DNA of 64,000 nt from Nocardioides sp. GY 10127 (GTDB lineage Bacteria > Actinomycetota > Actinomycetes > Propionibacteriales > Nocardioidaceae), in the NCBI RefSeq assembly GCF_004919085.1, contig NZ_STGL01000006.1:248001-312000 (forward strand), in the 5' to 3' direction. The notes under the pieces are model-generated. The model was not told the DNA's origin. It was given only the letters and a program-made list of their open reading frames with translations, and searched no databases. Positions 63,641 through 64,000 of the stretch are shown here, in pieces; within the stretch, counting starts at the first letter, position 1; each line of letters begins with the position of its first letter. Made by a program: the position numbers and the translations under genes.

Positions 63641-64000
63641 GGTTGCTCCTCCCCGGCGGGCTTCCTGCTCGCCGTTCCCTGGGCCCGGCGGAGCTGGGAC
63701 TGCCGCCGGTGCAGACCACCGCGGGGGCTGCGTTCCCTCAAACGCTTGCGGTGTCTGAGCACCATGGTGGGTCGGCAAACGACCGTTCACAAGCGGGGTT
63801 ACGTCCGCTCAGAGCACTGCGGGACCCGTCGATCTCCTACTGTGCGGACATTTTGCCTGGGCAGTTGTGGACGTCCCGTTACCAACCCTTTCCTTTCCGC
63901 GTCGACGCCAACCCCGTCAGGTGCACGTTCGTGCTCTCAAAATCCGGTGGTCTCGGAAATGTGGAGCATCTGTGGGTTGCGCGCCACGGACAGGACTGCG
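63641..64000. promoter_or_regulatory. 360-bp upstream region of the two-component operon (window end)
   Basis: No coding ORF on either strand. From about 63840 it is clearly less GC-rich than the rest of the window (ACATTTTGCC, CTCAAAATCC, GGAAATGTGG), consistent with promoters. Another divergent gene may begin beyond the window. Confidence 0.45.

Overview
This is a 64 kb stretch of very GC-rich chromosome from an actinomycete (Actinomycetota). The evidence is strong GC bias at third codon positions, many GTG starts, dense GTGA/ATGA gene overlaps, a mycothiol S-conjugate amidase gene (mca) in the greA-DUF4307-mca-small membrane protein arrangement also known from mycobacteria, IclR/TetR/ECF regulators, and GC-rich hairpin terminators without long T tracts. 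The genus cannot be fixed from the sequence. There is no rRNA, tRNA, CRISPR array, transposase or phage gene.

Layout. 1-8.5 kb: a truncated CoA-disulfide-reductase/rhodanese gene, two tandem MASE1-type sensor proteins (the second a degenerate kinase), a DedA protein and an FAD amine-oxidase-like enzyme. 8.5-11.9 kb: a compact cassette with a free-standing 40-aa ORF closed by its own terminator, then a coupled operon of a DUF3500 lipoprotein, a HupE/UreJ-like membrane protein and a 73-aa peptide. 12-28.3 kb: a catechol meta-cleavage block. An IclR regulator diverges from acetaldehyde dehydrogenase, hydroxy-oxovalerate aldolase, oxalocrotonate decarboxylase and tautomerase. A second operon holds semialdehyde dehydrogenase, ferredoxin and catechol 2,3-dioxygenase. 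Then come a second IclR gene, a luciferase-like monooxygenase, a second DUF3500 protein, a complete branched-chain-type ABC importer, and the oxopentenoate hydratase.

28.6-31.4 kb: a lone receiver protein, an SDR, a small membrane protein, a TetR regulator and a secreted protein. 31.5-36.7 kb: the protocatechuate branch (pobA, pcaH, pcaG, pcaB, pcaL) as one tightly packed operon. 36.9-45.1 kb: two more stand-alone receivers (one with Glu in place of the phospho-acceptor Asp), an ArsR/CDF metal-efflux pair, an RsbW-like ATPase, an ECF sigma factor with its anti-sigma, a large secreted beta-helix protein and a Ser/Thr kinase. 45.1-64 kb: mainly housekeeping and envelope genes: mca, greA, threonine dehydratase, AI-2E family permease, msrA, a ClC chloride channel divergent from a MarR gene, a GT2/acyltransferase/ABC1-kinase operon, small conserved proteins, and a two-component pair.

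How it fits together. The two catabolic blocks would let the cell import aromatic acids, convert 4-hydroxybenzoate to protocatechuate and open it by the ortho route, and separately open catechol by the meta route to pyruvate and acetyl-CoA. Enzymes that make catechol, and pcaIJ/pcaF, are not in the window. The least explained parts are the DUF3500/HupE/small-peptide cassette and its DUF3500 paralogue in the aromatic-transport operon, the tandem duplications spanning stop codons at several loci, and the pseudo-kinase/pseudo-receiver signalling proteins.
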